From positions 1 through 33,549 of the IMG/VR virus record IMGVR_UViG_3300037140_000288: a DNA stretch of 33,549 nucleotides; one strand, 5' to 3'. The position numbers and the translations under genes were made by a program. This document shows positions 1 through 8,988 of this stretch, one piece after another. A model generated the notes under the pieces. It was not told the DNA's origin, searched no databases, and saw only the letters and a list, made by a program, of their open reading frames with translations. Source of the stretch: a virus. Numbering within the stretch: the first letter of the stretch is position 1; every line of letters begins with the position of its first letter.

Positions 1-457
1 CTCCCGTAGCGCCAGTACTCCCGGGAAGTCCAGCAGCGGTGAGGGTAACTGGATTCGCTACGATAAGGCCAGTTGGACCCGTGTACTCTGTTGCGGTAAA
101 CCAACCGCCCGTAACACCGGTCGCCAAATTGAAAGTCGCGTAACCCTGAGCAATCCCACCAAACGTGCCGCCCGGACCAAAGTAATAAGATGAATTAGGA
201 TTGAGTCCAACTGAATTGACGGCTACTAGAAATGTTTCGCCCGTCGCGACCGTCTGGAACGCATCAGATACGTATTGATATGCAGGTGATCCCGCGGGAC
301 CTTGCGGGCCTGTTGCACCAATGAATCCGGGAGCTCCCGTAGCGCCGGGCGGTCCAGTCGGTCCAGTCGGACCTGTGCCGCCCATAGCTCCGCCACCAGA
401 AGGACCAACCTCCTGGATGATGACTGCTGTGCTTGCGGAGCCGGTTTGAAAGGGCAT
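1..457 (-). CDS. Collagen-like tail fibre protein (5' part, runs off the left edge)
   Basis: An open frame starts at ATG 457 and continues without a stop to the left edge, so only about 152 N-terminal residues are visible. After a short head (MPFQTGSASTAV...) residues about 28-57 are Gly-X-Y triplets (GPTGPTGPPGATGAPG type). A non-collagen stretch of roughly 90 residues follows, rich in Thr, Val, Gly and aromatic residues, and Gly-X-Y triplets resume at the edge (GSTGATG). The start lies 3 bases after the stop of the upstream collagen-like gene, so the two are co-transcribed. Collagen-like triplets are common in phage fibres, where they form trimeric stalks. The product is probably a fibre or fibre-tip protein contacting the host surface. 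The family is clear from the triplets; the exact role is inferred from position at the fibre end of the late operon. Confidence 0.8.
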   Translation of the reverse strand, partial: MPFQTGSASTAVIIQEVGPSGGGAMGGTGPTGPTGPPGATGAPGFIGATGPQGPAGSPAYQYVSDAFQTVATGETFLVAVNSVGLNPNSSYYFGPGGTFGGIAQGYATFNLATGVTGGWFTATEYTGPTGLIVANPVTLTAAGLPGSTGATG

Positions 458-460
458 GAC

Positions 461-3067
461 TTAACCTGCCACCGGGAGCCCCGTTAGATACCAAATGGAG
501 GTGCCATCAGATACACATAGGTATCCAATTTGGACTCCTCCTCCTGCTGCCGATGTTTGTCCAGTCCCACTGGGACTGGTAATGGTATCACTTCCAGATC
601 GCACATAATTAACGCTCAAACCACTTTTGCAGAAAAATAGAATTTGCACACCTGCTCCTGATGCGGATGCTCCCGGTAATGTCGCTGTAAGATTGGCTTG
701 TATTGAATAAAAGTATCCAACAACAGCGCTGAAACTGGAAGTTTTAATACCACCAACTCCCCACACTCCTGGACCACCGCCACCAGCAGATCCCGTAGGT
801 CCAGCCGGACCTGTTGGTCCAGTTGATCCAGCGCCACCAGCGCTTCCCGTAGGACCTGTTGGTCCAGTTGCGCCAGCTGTTCCTTGCAATCCACCCGGAG
901 AAACCGGTGATCCGGTTACGATTGTGGTTCCGGTCGCAGGGTTCCCTGCGTAATTCGCAAGCCATGCGCCTGTAGAACCAATGATCGTAGTGACTTTGTA
1001 ATAACCGCCAGTAGCGCCAGTGGATCCGGTTTGCCCAACATAGACAATCTCACCAGAAGCGAGCCATGAATTCTGAGCTAGACCAACTGTGATTCCCGCT
1101 GCGCCCTGAGTGATTCCCGCTGTCGTGGTTGTAAATGCATTTCCACCAGAGAAGCCCGTGGGACCAGCTCCACCCGCCCCACCCGCAGCTCCTGTGGGTC
1201 CCGTTGGTCCTGTACCAGAAGATCCGGTGGCTCCGACTGCGCCTGTCGGACCGGTTGGACCTAATGCTCCGGTCGGACCAGTCGGTCCACCAGCAGGACC
1301 TGTCGGGCCCATCGCTCCCGAGACATTTGTAACCGTGAAATTGGCTTGGCCTATAGTAAGAGATTGAGTGACGCCGGAACCAGATTGTAAAAGTCGAAGA
1401 TCAACAATGTCGCCCGAATTGAGAGACAGGATCCCACTGTTTATTAATTGCTGCGTCGGTTGGCTCGTTACACCCGAAGCTCCACCGCGAACAGCCGACA
1501 AAGTTCCATTAACAGCCACCGCAGATTGTGCCATCAGGGTCGCCGGAACATTCACCTCCATGGAACTTGTTATCAAATATGGCCCAGTGCTGTTTACTAC
1601 GATTGCTGAAAGGGCCGGACTGTAAGTCACACCAGATGATGCTGGATAGGTATTCGACCATGTGATGGTCCCGCCGGGCGCAGCATTGCCAAGAGTTAGT
1701 GTTGTACTCCCGGTCTGGTAGAAACCGCCGTAAACCGGTTGAAGTGCACCAGGACCGGTAGCTCCAACTACTCCTGTGGCTCCAACTGCTCCAATTGGAC
1801 CGGTCGGGCCGGCAGGTCCAGTGACTCCCTGAGCGCCTCCGGAACCAGTTGGGCCCGTTGGACCAAGACCAGAAGCTCCCGTTGAACCAACTGCACCCGT
1901 GGCACCAACAGCACCCGTGGGACCGGTCGGTCCGAGAGGACCCGTAACTCCCTGCGCCCCAACCGCACCGGTAGGCCCAAGAGGACCGGTAGGCCCAATA
2001 GCTCCCGTGGCACCAACAGCGCCTGTAGGACCAACAGCTCCCGTGGGTCCGAGAGGCCCTGTGACGCCCTGCGCCCCAACAGCACCTGTAGGCCCTGTGA
2101 CTCCCTGAGCTCCAACTGCGCCAGTAGCTCCAACTGCCCCCGTGGGACCAAGTGCACCTGTGGGGCCTAACGCGCCTGTTGGGCCTAACGCACCTGTAGC
2201 CCCAACAGCACCGGTGGGTCCTGTCGGTCCGAGCCCAGAAGAACCTGTGGGGCCAACATCACCCGTGGGACCCGTAGCTCCAACAGCACCCGTAGATCCA
2301 AGAGATCCAGTAGGTCCAAGAGCACCAGTTGCGCCAACCGCGCCAGTTGCACCCAAAGGACCGGTCGCACCAACTGCACCGGTTGCACCTACGACACCGG
2401 TTGGACCCGTAGGTCCCAATGCACCAGTCGCACCAGTCGCACCAGCCGGACCGGTTGGTCCAACACCAGACGCACCAGTTGGACCATCAACACCAGTTGG
2501 ACCAGTCGGCCCCGCAGGCCCAGCGGGGCCCGTTCCAGACGCTCCCGTGGGTCCAATTGGACCAGTGGGTCCAACTACGCCCGCCCCGGACATTCCAATT
2601 GGACCAGTAGCGCCCACTCCACCCGTGGGACCTGTTGGCCCAAGAGCACCCGTTGGGCCCATAGGGCCCGTTGGACCAAGCCCAGAAGAACCCGTGACGC
2701 CGGCTACCCCTGTAGGTCCCACGGGTCCTGTAGGTCCAAGGGGACCTGTAGGACCTGTTCCAGAATACCCTGTGGCTCCAATTGGACCCGTGGGACCAAG
2801 AGCACCAGCAGTTCCAGTAGCTCCAACTGCACCAGTTGGTCCGACACCAGAATAACCGGTCGGACCAAGAGCACCAGTGGGTCCTTGAAGTCCGGTGGGA
2901 CCAAGAGCGCCGGCCGGACCTGTCGGTCCAAGAGCGCCCGTAGGACCCGGAATTGTAGAACCTTGCGGTCCAGTCGGTCCCCGAGCGCCGGCACCAGGAG
3001 GCCCCTGCACTTGTTGCAGGATGAAGGCAACACCCGTGTTTGCCGAACCTGTGGGACCGGAAGACAT
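461..3067 (-). CDS. Large collagen-like fibre protein with an internal C1q/BclA-like globular domain
   Basis: This 868-residue protein is dominated by Gly-X-Y triplets, mostly GPTG, GATG and GALGPTG (residues about 20-440, 580-640 and 725-760). Three non-collagen islands interrupt it. Residues about 440-578 (starting [16 protein letters not shown]) form a beta-rich module with the strand pattern of BclA C-terminal/C1q-TNF-like trimerising domains: [21 protein letters not shown], then [19 protein letters not shown] second island is at about 641-724. A C-terminal domain is at about 765-868. In BclA-type proteins the globular domain is normally terminal, so its place between collagen blocks is unusual. 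The gene starts 2 bases after the previous stop and ends 3 bases before the next fibre gene. It probably forms a long trimeric fibre on the virion. Thr-rich GPT triplets are known O-glycosylation sites in BclA; glycosylation here is inference. Confidence 0.85.
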   Translation of the reverse strand: MSSGPTGSANTGVAFILQQVQGPPGAGARGPTGPQGSTIPGPTGALGPTGPAGALGPTGLQGPTGALGPTGYSGVGPTGAVGATGTAGALGPTGPIGATGYSGTGPTGPLGPTGPVGPTGVAGVTGSSGLGPTGPMGPTGALGPTGPTGGVGATGPIGMSGAGVVGPTGPIGPTGASGTGPAGPAGPTGPTGVDGPTGASGVGPTGPAGATGATGALGPTGPTGVVGATGAVGATGPLGATGAVGATGALGPTGSLGSTGAVGATGPTGDVGPTGSSGLGPTGPTGAVGATGALGPTGALGPTGALGPTGAVGATGAVGAQGVTGPTGAVGAQGVTGPLGPTGAVGPTGAVGATGAIGPTGPLGPTGAVGAQGVTGPLGPTGPTGAVGATGAVGSTGASGLGPTGPTGSGGAQGVTGPAGPTGPIGAVGATGVVGATGPGALQPVYGGFYQTGSTTLTLGNAAPGGTITWSNTYPASSGVTYSPALSAIVVNSTGPYLITSSMEVNVPATLMAQSAVAVNGTLSAVRGGASGVTSQPTQQLINSGILSLNSGDIVDLRLLQSGSGVTQSLTIGQANFTVTNVSGAMGPTGPAGGPTGPTGALGPTGPTGAVGATGSSGTGPTGPTGAAGGAGGAGPTGFSGGNAFTTTTAGITQGAAGITVGLAQNSWLASGEIVYVGQTGSTGATGGYYKVTTIIGSTGAWLANYAGNPATGTTIVTGSPVSPGGLQGTAGATGPTGPTGSAGGAGSTGPTGPAGPTGSAGGGGPGVWGVGGIKTSSFSAVVGYFYSIQANLTATLPGASASGAGVQILFFCKSGLSVNYVRSGSDTITSPSGTGQTSAAGGGVQIGYLCVSDGTSIWYLTGLPVAG
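1750..3030 (-). repeat. Gly-X-Y coding repeat tract of the large fibre gene
   Basis: The main collagen block is a dense array of 9- and 18-base near repeats encoding G-P-T, G-A-T and G-A-L/V triplets. Third positions vary freely between copies, so the repeat is kept at protein level. Shorter blocks of the same kind occur at about 1150-1320 and 790-900. Such arrays tend to expand and contract by recombination and complicate assembly. Because the repeats are codon-periodic, the other frames also stay open here. Confidence 0.85.
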
Positions 3068-3069
3068 GA

Positions 3070-3501
3070 TTACCGGGATACCGTAGGAACGACAAAGAAG
3101 GCACCACAGAGAAGAAGCTCTGTTGTGCCTGTGAACGTGTTGTCCGCCATCAAGTCATATGCGAATTGACGTTGAAGCGGATACGTGGTCGCAATCGTAA
3201 GGGATTGAGCTCTTGTGACAGTGATGGCCACTCCATTTGGTGCAGATGGTGTTGGTGGACCTGGGACGAATGTGGCTGTCGCTGCGACTAAACCACCAGA
3301 AGGACTTGTGAGTGAAAGAATAACGGGGCTTGTTGGATCGTTCGCAAGCCTCACCATCATCCGAAAAACGCAGTCCGTGAAATCACGCGGAACAGCATTT
3401 ACCGGATTCCCAAACCCGGACGGATCAGGTCCGAAGAATGAAAAGGTGTTGGTGAAGTCCACACCCTGATAGAGCTCTAGGATTACGTTAAAATCAGCCA
3501 C
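3070..3501 (-). CDS. Fibre/tail-associated protein, BppU-N-like pattern (143 aa)
   Basis: GTG start at 3501, chosen because AAAGGAG lies 6 bases upstream and overlaps the preceding stop region. The N-terminus ([16 protein letters not shown]...[13 protein letters not shown]) follows a pattern seen at the start of many phage baseplate or fibre-associated proteins: a QGD-type motif, aromatic strands, then a D-(L/F)-T-(G/D)-hydrophobic turn and R-x-x-V/M-R. The rest is beta-rich, ending [11 protein letters not shown]. No catalytic motif is visible. It lies between a 155-aa protein of unknown function and the large collagen-like fibre, so an adaptor or chaperone-like role in fibre attachment is plausible. 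The family resemblance is to a general pattern only, and I cannot assign a named family. Confidence 0.6.
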   Translation of the reverse strand: MADFNVILELYQGVDFTNTFSFFGPDPSGFGNPVNAVPRDFTDCVFRMMVRLANDPTSPVILSLTSPSGGLVAATATFVPGPPTPSAPNGVAITVTRAQSLTIATTYPLQRQFAYDLMADNTFTGTTELLLCGAFFVVPTVSR

Positions 3502-3511
3502 GGCGTCTCCT

Positions 3512-3979
3512 TTAGACCGCCGCGGGATTGCTCTGAAACAGCCTCACGGTGCCGGTTGCAGACCCCACAACTCCCAACCAGTTGTCTTGCGAGTTCTGCA
3601 TCAGGTAGCGGCGCTCAGCGCCAGCGGGAATCCGATGGCAAACTCCTGTTGCGCCCGAGTATCCACCAGTTGCGCTCACGGTCCCTTGGGCGGACAGTGA
3701 AACCGTTCCGACAAGTAACTGGGAAATACCTACGACAATTCCAATATCCGCACCATCAGCGAAGATAGTGATATAATTATCCAGCACTCCGGCCGGTTGT
3801 GAGCTCTGTTCCTGCGACGCATCATATGGCGTCTGAACCAGGACCTTCAGATTAATTGTAACGGGTGTGGTAGATACCCCAAAAACGACTTCTTCACCCA
3901 CCGGACCTGTCGCGCCACTACCATAGAATGGGGCCGGGGCCGATTGTGCTTGATATTTTCTATTCCAAACTGGGTACAC
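3512..3979 (-). CDS. Hypothetical virion-associated protein (155 aa)
   Basis: GTG start at 3979, the only usable start: an in-frame TAG lies 7 codons upstream, and GAGG lies 5 bases before the GTG. The product has a short N-terminal segment (VYPVWNRKYQAQSAPAPFYGSGATGPVG) with a hint of Gly-X-Y triplets, followed by a beta-rich body (VTINLKVLVQTPYDA..., GTVSLSAQGTVSATGGYSG) and a C-terminus FQSNPAAV. No recognised domain is present. Its stop overlaps the Shine-Dalgarno of the next gene (3070-3501), so translation of the two is probably linked. It is the first gene after a 173-base non-coding gap containing a strong hairpin, so it may begin a fibre sub-operon. The function is unknown; a minor structural role is inferred from context. 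Confidence 0.6.
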   Translation of the reverse strand: MYPVWNRKYQAQSAPAPFYGSGATGPVGEEVVFGVSTTPVTINLKVLVQTPYDASQEQSSQPAGVLDNYITIFADGADIGIVVGISQLLVGTVSLSAQGTVSATGGYSGATGVCHRIPAGAERRYLMQNSQDNWLGVVGSATGTVRLFQSNPAAV

Positions 3980-4152
3980 TTGATCCTCGGTTCCAGACCG
4001 CTAACCCGCGGCCCATTTGAGGGGGCGTAAATTCGATTTAAGTCTCTGTATCTATTTCTGTAGGACCGATTGGACAGGAGCGTCTTGGAGCGGAGCGCAT
4101 CGGACCGGAGAGGATCGGCAGGCAGATCCCGGGGAGAAATCCCCGGGATCAA
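3980..4152. other. Intergenic region between ejection and fibre sub-operons
   Basis: This is the longest gap in the left half of the late block. It holds an 11-bp perfect hairpin next to the upstream gene and a degenerate purine-rich stretch with repeated GGA/CGG words (about 4068-4120). No ORF with a start and ribosome site was seen. A promoter for the fibre genes may be here, but no clear -10/-35 pair can be pointed to. Confidence 0.5.
4125..4150 (-). terminator. Perfect 11-bp hairpin downstream of the 93-aa gene
   Basis: GATCCCGGGGA (4125-4135) pairs perfectly with TCCCCGGGATC (4140-4150) across a 4-base loop, GAAA on the plus strand. The hairpin begins 2 bases after the stop codon at 4153, the normal place for a terminator of the minus-strand transcript. 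There is no U-run on either side, so it is not a classical intrinsic terminator. It could pause polymerase, protect the 3' end or mark an RNA-processing site. The structure is certain from the sequence; the function is inferred. Confidence 0.5.
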
Positions 4153-4434
4153 TTAGCGAGAACCAGCGCGCTTAGGAGCGTGATCTTCCGTTTCAGTCTT
4201 CGGGACCTTGAAGCCCGTCTTCTTCCACGCCTTGGCAGCGGAAGAAGACGACATACCTCGAGCGGCAAGAGCGGAATCTTGGCCGTCATCCGGAGAATCC
4301 ATGGCGCCGTACTTATTCTTCTGCGTCGCCGGACCTCCGATATGCTTTTCGGCTACGGTGACGGCTTCCTTTGCCATCGCCTCCGAGTTATCCGTTGTTC
4401 CGCGACCTGAGGGCTTACCCTTTTGAGCTGCCAT
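4153..4434 (-). CDS. Small basic hypothetical protein (93 aa)
   Basis: ATG at 4434 is preferred over an in-frame TTG at 4461 because GAGG lies 8 bases before the ATG. The product (MAAQKGKPSGRGTTDNSEAM...) is hydrophilic, rich in Lys, Ala and Ser, and ends in a basic tail (KTETEDHAPKRAGSR). It contains a predicted helix around AMAKEAVTVAEKHIGG and a Ser-rich turn, and has no signal peptide or membrane segment. It lies 35 bases after the stop of the large putative ejection protein and is followed by a hairpin, so it is the last gene of that transcript segment. The function is unknown; a small virion-internal or DNA-associated role would fit its charge but is speculation. Confidence 0.55.
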   Translation of the reverse strand: MAAQKGKPSGRGTTDNSEAMAKEAVTVAEKHIGGPATQKNKYGAMDSPDDGQDSALAARGMSSSSAAKAWKKTGFKVPKTETEDHAPKRAGSR

Positions 4435-4469
4435 AGTTATATCCTCACTTTCAGTGGTCAATTGAAGCT

Positions 4470-7232
4470 CTAGAGCTTCAAATCTTTGCCGGGTCCGGCT
4501 GAGCCAAGAAGCGATGGAGCAATATTCAATTGCTTCCCGGATCGGGATGCCCCAACTCCACCAGAAGACTTCCCGCCCTTCTTTCCACCGCCGGGTGCTC
4601 CCTGAGCAGGAGATTGAGAAGCGTAATTTCCTTGCAACGCGGTCATGAGTGTCGGATCAACAGCGGGCTTGTCGAGTAACAAAGACATAGCTCGCTGCAC
4701 ACTTGGAGCTGGTGGAGACTTCATAACTCCAATGATATTCGTCAATGTGAGTTGCAGTTCTAGCAAACGCTCTGGATGCGTGGCTTTGAGGGCGTCCACC
4801 TCGGGCTTCGTGAGCGTGCCATCAAGTACGTGCGACGCCACCTTCACAGGATCTACTACCACCTCAAAGACCCGAGCGGCTTTCGTCTTCTGCAAATCAG
4901 AAGGTTCCCTCGTATCCCATTTCGGATTGAGTGCTGATGGATTTGGAGGTGGAGTAGGAAAATTCTGCTTCAAATATGCAAAACTCCGGAGCGCGGCCTG
5001 ACTGAAACCTTGTGCCGTTCGTGGAGCATGACGCGCCATGGTGGCCGTCATCACATCAATTTTTCCTTGACCGTTCTGCGTCTCCCACTTCTCTATCGCG
5101 CGCTTGTAGAGGTCATATTTCCCTAGATCTCCGGCTGTGGGCGGCCTCGGTGGAATCTTTCCTTCTTTGAGGACGTTCCACTTCGACGCCAAACGAGCGT
5201 CTTCGGATAGTGCGGCGCGTCTCGCAGCACCGATGACACCGAGCTTGTCGAGCATGACTGCCGCGGTCGAGTGACCGTAGTCTTTGATGAGCTTTGCGGC
5301 GATAGCTGTGGCCGCTACAGGTACGGCCAAACCTGCATGCCCAGCCGCGATACCCACAGCCGTTCCAATGCCGCCCGCTATCTTGTGTTCAGCGAGTTTT
5401 GCAAGAAAGCCTTTTTCAGATTTTTCGAGCGTTTCCTGCGCAGCGCCGTCGAGTTTTCGCCAAAGTTGAGCTTCACTTCTTGCATTCCCCAGAGTCTCTG
5501 ATAGATTTTTGAAGAAGTTCATCGCCGTCAAAGACTCTTGCGGAGTCTTGCCGGCCAAGTATGCTTCAACCGCTTTCTTATCAGTCTGCTTCTTTAACGT
5601 CTTTTCGAGAAGGCTGTCCAAGTCTTGGACGAGTCCCCGCGATAAAGCACGTTCTGACGCTGGAAGTTTTCCTGCTTGCTTTGAAATATCATCAACTATT
5701 TGCGCTGCGGCCTTGAATGGAATACCGCCAGTCTTTGCGATCTCTTCGGCGGAAGTATATTTGTTAATAATGTCCTCTAGATTCAGAGGACCCTTGTTCT
5801 TCTCAATGATATGACCCAATTCGGCTCCGTCGACACCATGGAGCTTTTCAATGAGTGGATTATCGTAAATATCGTAGAGCGCGCGTTCGGCTTTGGCTGT
5901 CCTGTCGGCGACCTTAGGTGTTATATCACTGATCTTCTCACGCGCCTTTACGACACCAGAATCAATGAGTTCGCGCCGAACAGCGGACTGTTCTCTTGCT
6001 GTGAGTTTCTCCTCTCCTTTAAGGAGAGACCCTGAGGGATTGATGGCTCGGATGGCTTCCTCATTGGCCTTACGCTCAATCGCTGGAATAGCCCGTCCGG
6101 CGACTTCCCGAGAAAGAAGCCCACCAACACCAAGGCCTCCTCCGAGAAGAGCCCCCTGCCAGAAATCCGAAGATACGACGTTCCAAAGCTTCTCACCTGT
6201 GAGTTCTGGCTTATCTTTGAGATTGTCTTCTCCCCAAGCATCTGCCGCGCCGTAGATGGCGGTTTCAGTCCCGGCGCGCATCCCCTTAGCAATCGCCGTT
6301 TGGGCAAGCTTGCCGGCCAGTGAAGAAGCTTGATCTCCAACCAGCTTCTTCACCCCAACTTCAACAAGGTCCCCAACCTTTGAAGCTAGAGATGTGGGAG
6401 CTGCCAGAACCTTGCCCGCTGTACTGGCGACCGCTCCGAGCGCGGAAACGGCCTCCTCGCCTTCTCCTGCGAGTTTGGCTAGCCGAACCGCTTCAACCAC
6501 CTCGGGCGCAATGGCGGGTGTAAGGGCGCCCTCCGAGAGTACGTCCGCGATGATCGGCGCAACAATGCCGACGCCGACACCGGCAAGGGCCGCATTCGGG
6601 TTTGCTGCACTAATGTTTCGAACAGTCTTTCGAGCGTCTTCCGGAACGAATTCCGATGGAATGTCCAGAAAAGCTGTGTTGAGTGCGTTATACCCGAAAG
6701 CTTCGAGACCGTGAGCAACATCCCCGTAATCGCGTTGAAGGACGTGCTCCTCAAACTGTTTTGGTGTCGCGACCTTTCCACCGGCGGCCACAATCCCGGG
6801 GAGTCTTTCGAGCGGGGCCTGTCCTATGTGACCTTGATACTCAATCGGAACAGATTCACCGGCTGCTAGGCCATACTTGCCGGAAAGAAGTGCGGACTGC
6901 ACCTTCTCGTGCGGCATGTACACATTTTTGCCATCTTTATCGACGAGAGTACGGGACCCGTCAGATGGTGCAACGTCTGGTGTTATATCATAAGACGGTG
7001 TTGGCGCTGTTGTCCTTGCGGGAGTCGTCCGAGTCCCGAGGCCCAGACCCAACTGAGATTCAACTAACGCTTGTTGCGAATTACCGACGACCGGTTGGCC
7101 TGTGGGCACAGCCGCGGGCGCAGGATCTTTCTGCTTTAGTAATGCGAGGATATTCTCAACATATGGAGACGGCGCTGCTGGCGGCCCAACATCTGGAACA
7201 TCAGGATTGACACCAAGAGTCGGGTCCGGCAT
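4470..7232 (-). CDS. Large internal virion / ejection-type protein (920 aa)
   Basis: A 920-residue protein with a low-complexity Pro/Thr N-terminus (1-100), a mostly alpha-helical body and three glycine/alanine-rich hydrophobic stretches. These are near residues 211-229 (AGVGVGIVAPIIADVL), 356-374 (WQGALLGGGLGVGGLL) and 616-647 (GGIGTAVGIAAGHAGLAVPVAA), and are candidates for membrane insertion. A C-terminal helical segment (about 794-829, DPVKVASHVLDGTLTKPEVD) precedes a Gly/Lys/Ser-rich tail. No lysozyme or transglycosylase motif is evident. It overlaps the upstream 584-aa gene by one base (TAATG). Last in the tail/internal-protein series before the fibres, it matches the position and size class of T7 gp16-like proteins, which leave the capsid and form a conduit in the cell envelope. 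The role rests on synteny and hydrophobic segments, not on direct homology. Confidence 0.6.
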   Translation of the reverse strand: MPDPTLGVNPDVPDVGPPAAPSPYVENILALLKQKDPAPAAVPTGQPVVGNSQQALVESQLGLGLGTRTTPARTTAPTPSYDITPDVAPSDGSRTLVDKDGKNVYMPHEKVQSALLSGKYGLAAGESVPIEYQGHIGQAPLERLPGIVAAGGKVATPKQFEEHVLQRDYGDVAHGLEAFGYNALNTAFLDIPSEFVPEDARKTVRNISAANPNAALAGVGVGIVAPIIADVLSEGALTPAIAPEVVEAVRLAKLAGEGEEAVSALGAVASTAGKVLAAPTSLASKVGDLVEVGVKKLVGDQASSLAGKLAQTAIAKGMRAGTETAIYGAADAWGEDNLKDKPELTGEKLWNVVSSDFWQGALLGGGLGVGGLLSREVAGRAIPAIERKANEEAIRAINPSGSLLKGEEKLTAREQSAVRRELIDSGVVKAREKISDITPKVADRTAKAERALYDIYDNPLIEKLHGVDGAELGHIIEKNKGPLNLEDIINKYTSAEEIAKTGGIPFKAAAQIVDDISKQAGKLPASERALSRGLVQDLDSLLEKTLKKQTDKKAVEAYLAGKTPQESLTAMNFFKNLSETLGNARSEAQLWRKLDGAAQETLEKSEKGFLAKLAEHKIAGGIGTAVGIAAGHAGLAVPVAATAIAAKLIKDYGHSTAAVMLDKLGVIGAARRAALSEDARLASKWNVLKEGKIPPRPPTAGDLGKYDLYKRAIEKWETQNGQGKIDVMTATMARHAPRTAQGFSQAALRSFAYLKQNFPTPPPNPSALNPKWDTREPSDLQKTKAARVFEVVVDPVKVASHVLDGTLTKPEVDALKATHPERLLELQLTLTNIIGVMKSPPAPSVQRAMSLLLDKPAVDPTLMTALQGNYASQSPAQGAPGGGKKGGKSSGGVGASRSGKQLNIAPSLLGSAGPGKDLKL

Positions 7233-8986
7233 TACGGCGTAATTCCAAGAGACTCCGACGTGGGAGGTGCCGCGGGAGACACTGCGCCTGACGGGCCGGC
7301 TTTGAGTTCATTCTGGAAAGTGTCCCGCTGACGAGTGAGGAACGCCTTCGCACTTTGAAGTTGGGCGTCAGTCGTTCCTAAAGGCGAGTACGCGTTGGGA
7401 TCTTCGGGAAATAGTGCTTTGAGTTCGTGAAGCGTCGTCTCCGACACGCGACCAGCGAGCGCGTGATCCACTCCGATACGGATTGCGGACATTTTGCCAC
7501 CCATGGTTGCCGTGTTCGGAGCCGATAGCGTGCCGCCACCTTGCCTCGTACGTTGCGCAATAACATCGTCCAAGTCAGCGAGAGAACTTTCGAGCTGTGC
7601 CAGTTTAGAAGCTGTGGCCTCGTTCGCTGCTGGTGTCTTGCCAGCCGGGGCCTTCTCAGGCTTCGTGTAGAACTGGCCCTTTCCAGCTTCTCCGGTGCCA
7701 GGAACCATGCCACCGTGCAAATAGAGAGACCAGGCGAGTGCCTGTTGGGGTGTAGATTCTGGATGTTCTTTGCCGTAAAGGATGGCGTCCTTGCGGACTG
7801 CGGCCATATCTACCCCACCGCCACCGCCGACAGTCTTAGGTTGTACCCACTGGTGCTCGCGAATCTTTTCCTGCGTAGCTAGCGGTCCAAACTTGGCCGA
7901 TTCCGCGTCGAGCTTGGAAATAGTGTCGTTGGCCGCTGCAAGATCGACTTTTCCACCAGCGCGTGCAACAAGACTCTGCGTTTCCACCTTTGCTTGCTGG
8001 ATGCCCATTTGAATGGCAGCTGCTGTGGAATCTTTCTCGTCGAGACCTTGCTCACGAGCCATACTGTAAAGAGATTTGGCAGCGATGCCCTTCTCCTTTA
8101 GAGCGTCGTACTCCATCTTCTGCGCTTCAACATCCATCTGGATTTTCTGCGTAACCAGCTTCTGCACCGGGTCTTCACGACCGGTCCATCCCGCGTAAAA
8201 GCCGCCGACAATGGAAGCCAGTCCCATGCGGACTTTGTCGAACGTCCCCATGTTCTGATACAAACGCCCTGGATTCATGTGGAAGGCAGACATTTCGTCC
8301 GCTGCCGCCTTGTAAGCTGCCTGATAAGGCTCTAGCTTATCCGCCCTGCCCTTGGCTTCCTTGTCTAGACGCTCTTTGCCTTCTTCCATGGTGGCCGCTT
8401 CGCCACCAAGAGCCTGTCCTGTTGTTTCAGCTACGTCAGCCTTAGCGACACCGAGCGCGCCCGCCGTAGCCTTCTCTCCTTCGACCGCTTCTTTCTCGCC
8501 CGCTATCCCTTCCTGCATCTCCTTCTGGTATTCAGGATTTGTCAGGTCAGTGTCGTGAGCCTTAATTGTAGTCGAAGGACCGCCTCCTCCAAGAACAACC
8601 CGACCAGGTGAGCCTGCACTAGCATCAGGGGGAGTATTTGCACCGGCTCCTGGCAAAAACTGTCCAGGTCCCTGAGTCACATCAGGGGCTTTCTTCCATG
8701 CGTTTGGATTATTGAAATCCGGAGGCGGAGTATTTTGAGAACGCTGCTGCTCACCGAGTGGTGTAGCGGACTGCGAAGGTGGCTGCCCAGAAAGAGTCGC
8801 CATCTGCTGCGGCGTGAGTCCAGTTGTTGGATCTCTCGGTGGTGGAGGAGGTGGAGGAGGTGCAAATCCGGGAGGTGGAGTCACCAGGCCGTTTCCTACC
8901 GGAGGGGGAGGCGGAATATATGGCGCACCCGGATTACCCATCTGCTGGGCGTATGCAAGAACCGACGGATCGATGTATGGGCGCAT
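7232..8986 (-). CDS. Internal virion protein, Pro-rich N-terminus and helical body (584 aa)
   Basis: The N-terminal 110 residues are proline-rich (runs of P around residues 24-50) and probably disordered. Residues about 150-400 are charged and alpha-helical with heptad-like stretches (EKEAVEGEKATAGALGVAKA, KLVTQKIQMDVEAQKMEYDA). A short hydrophobic patch FDKVRMGLASIVGGFYAGW lies near residue 250. The C-terminus is Ala/Pro-rich again. No enzyme motif is visible. It starts 2 bases after the stop of the Gln-rich protein and overlaps the 920-aa gene by one base, so the three are translated together. Position and architecture fit a T7 gp15-like ejection protein, stored under the portal and released with the DNA. 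Assignment is by context. Confidence 0.55.
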   Translation of the reverse strand: MRPYIDPSVLAYAQQMGNPGAPYIPPPPPVGNGLVTPPPGFAPPPPPPPPRDPTTGLTPQQMATLSGQPPSQSATPLGEQQRSQNTPPPDFNNPNAWKKAPDVTQGPGQFLPGAGANTPPDASAGSPGRVVLGGGGPSTTIKAHDTDLTNPEYQKEMQEGIAGEKEAVEGEKATAGALGVAKADVAETTGQALGGEAATMEEGKERLDKEAKGRADKLEPYQAAYKAAADEMSAFHMNPGRLYQNMGTFDKVRMGLASIVGGFYAGWTGREDPVQKLVTQKIQMDVEAQKMEYDALKEKGIAAKSLYSMAREQGLDEKDSTAAAIQMGIQQAKVETQSLVARAGGKVDLAAANDTISKLDAESAKFGPLATQEKIREHQWVQPKTVGGGGGVDMAAVRKDAILYGKEHPESTPQQALAWSLYLHGGMVPGTGEAGKGQFYTKPEKAPAGKTPAANEATASKLAQLESSLADLDDVIAQRTRQGGGTLSAPNTATMGGKMSAIRIGVDHALAGRVSETTLHELKALFPEDPNAYSPLGTTDAQLQSAKAFLTRQRDTFQNELKAGPSGAVSPAAPPTSESLGITP

Positions 8987-8988
8987 GT

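Noticed and set aside
2142-2855. Long plus-strand frame (237 codons of GP/AP-like repeats) opposite the collagen gene
   Set aside because: The Gly-Pro-Thr codon periodicity (GGT-CCN-ACN) keeps complementary frames open; there is no ribosome site and the sense product is a clear collagen-like protein.
1750-3030. Short repeated words suggesting a CRISPR or other repeat array
   Set aside because: The repeats are codon-periodic, vary at third positions, have no unique spacers and are fully explained by Gly-X-Y coding.
461-3067. Diversity-generating retroelement acting on the fibre genes
   Set aside because: No reverse transcriptase gene and no template/variable repeat pair with adenine-specific differences were seen.
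3980-4060. Possible tRNA-like sequence (TTCGA-like words) in the 173-base gap
   Set aside because: No cloverleaf with a 7-bp acceptor stem, T-arm GTTCRANNC and anticodon loop can be drawn; no tRNA was found anywhere in the window by eye.
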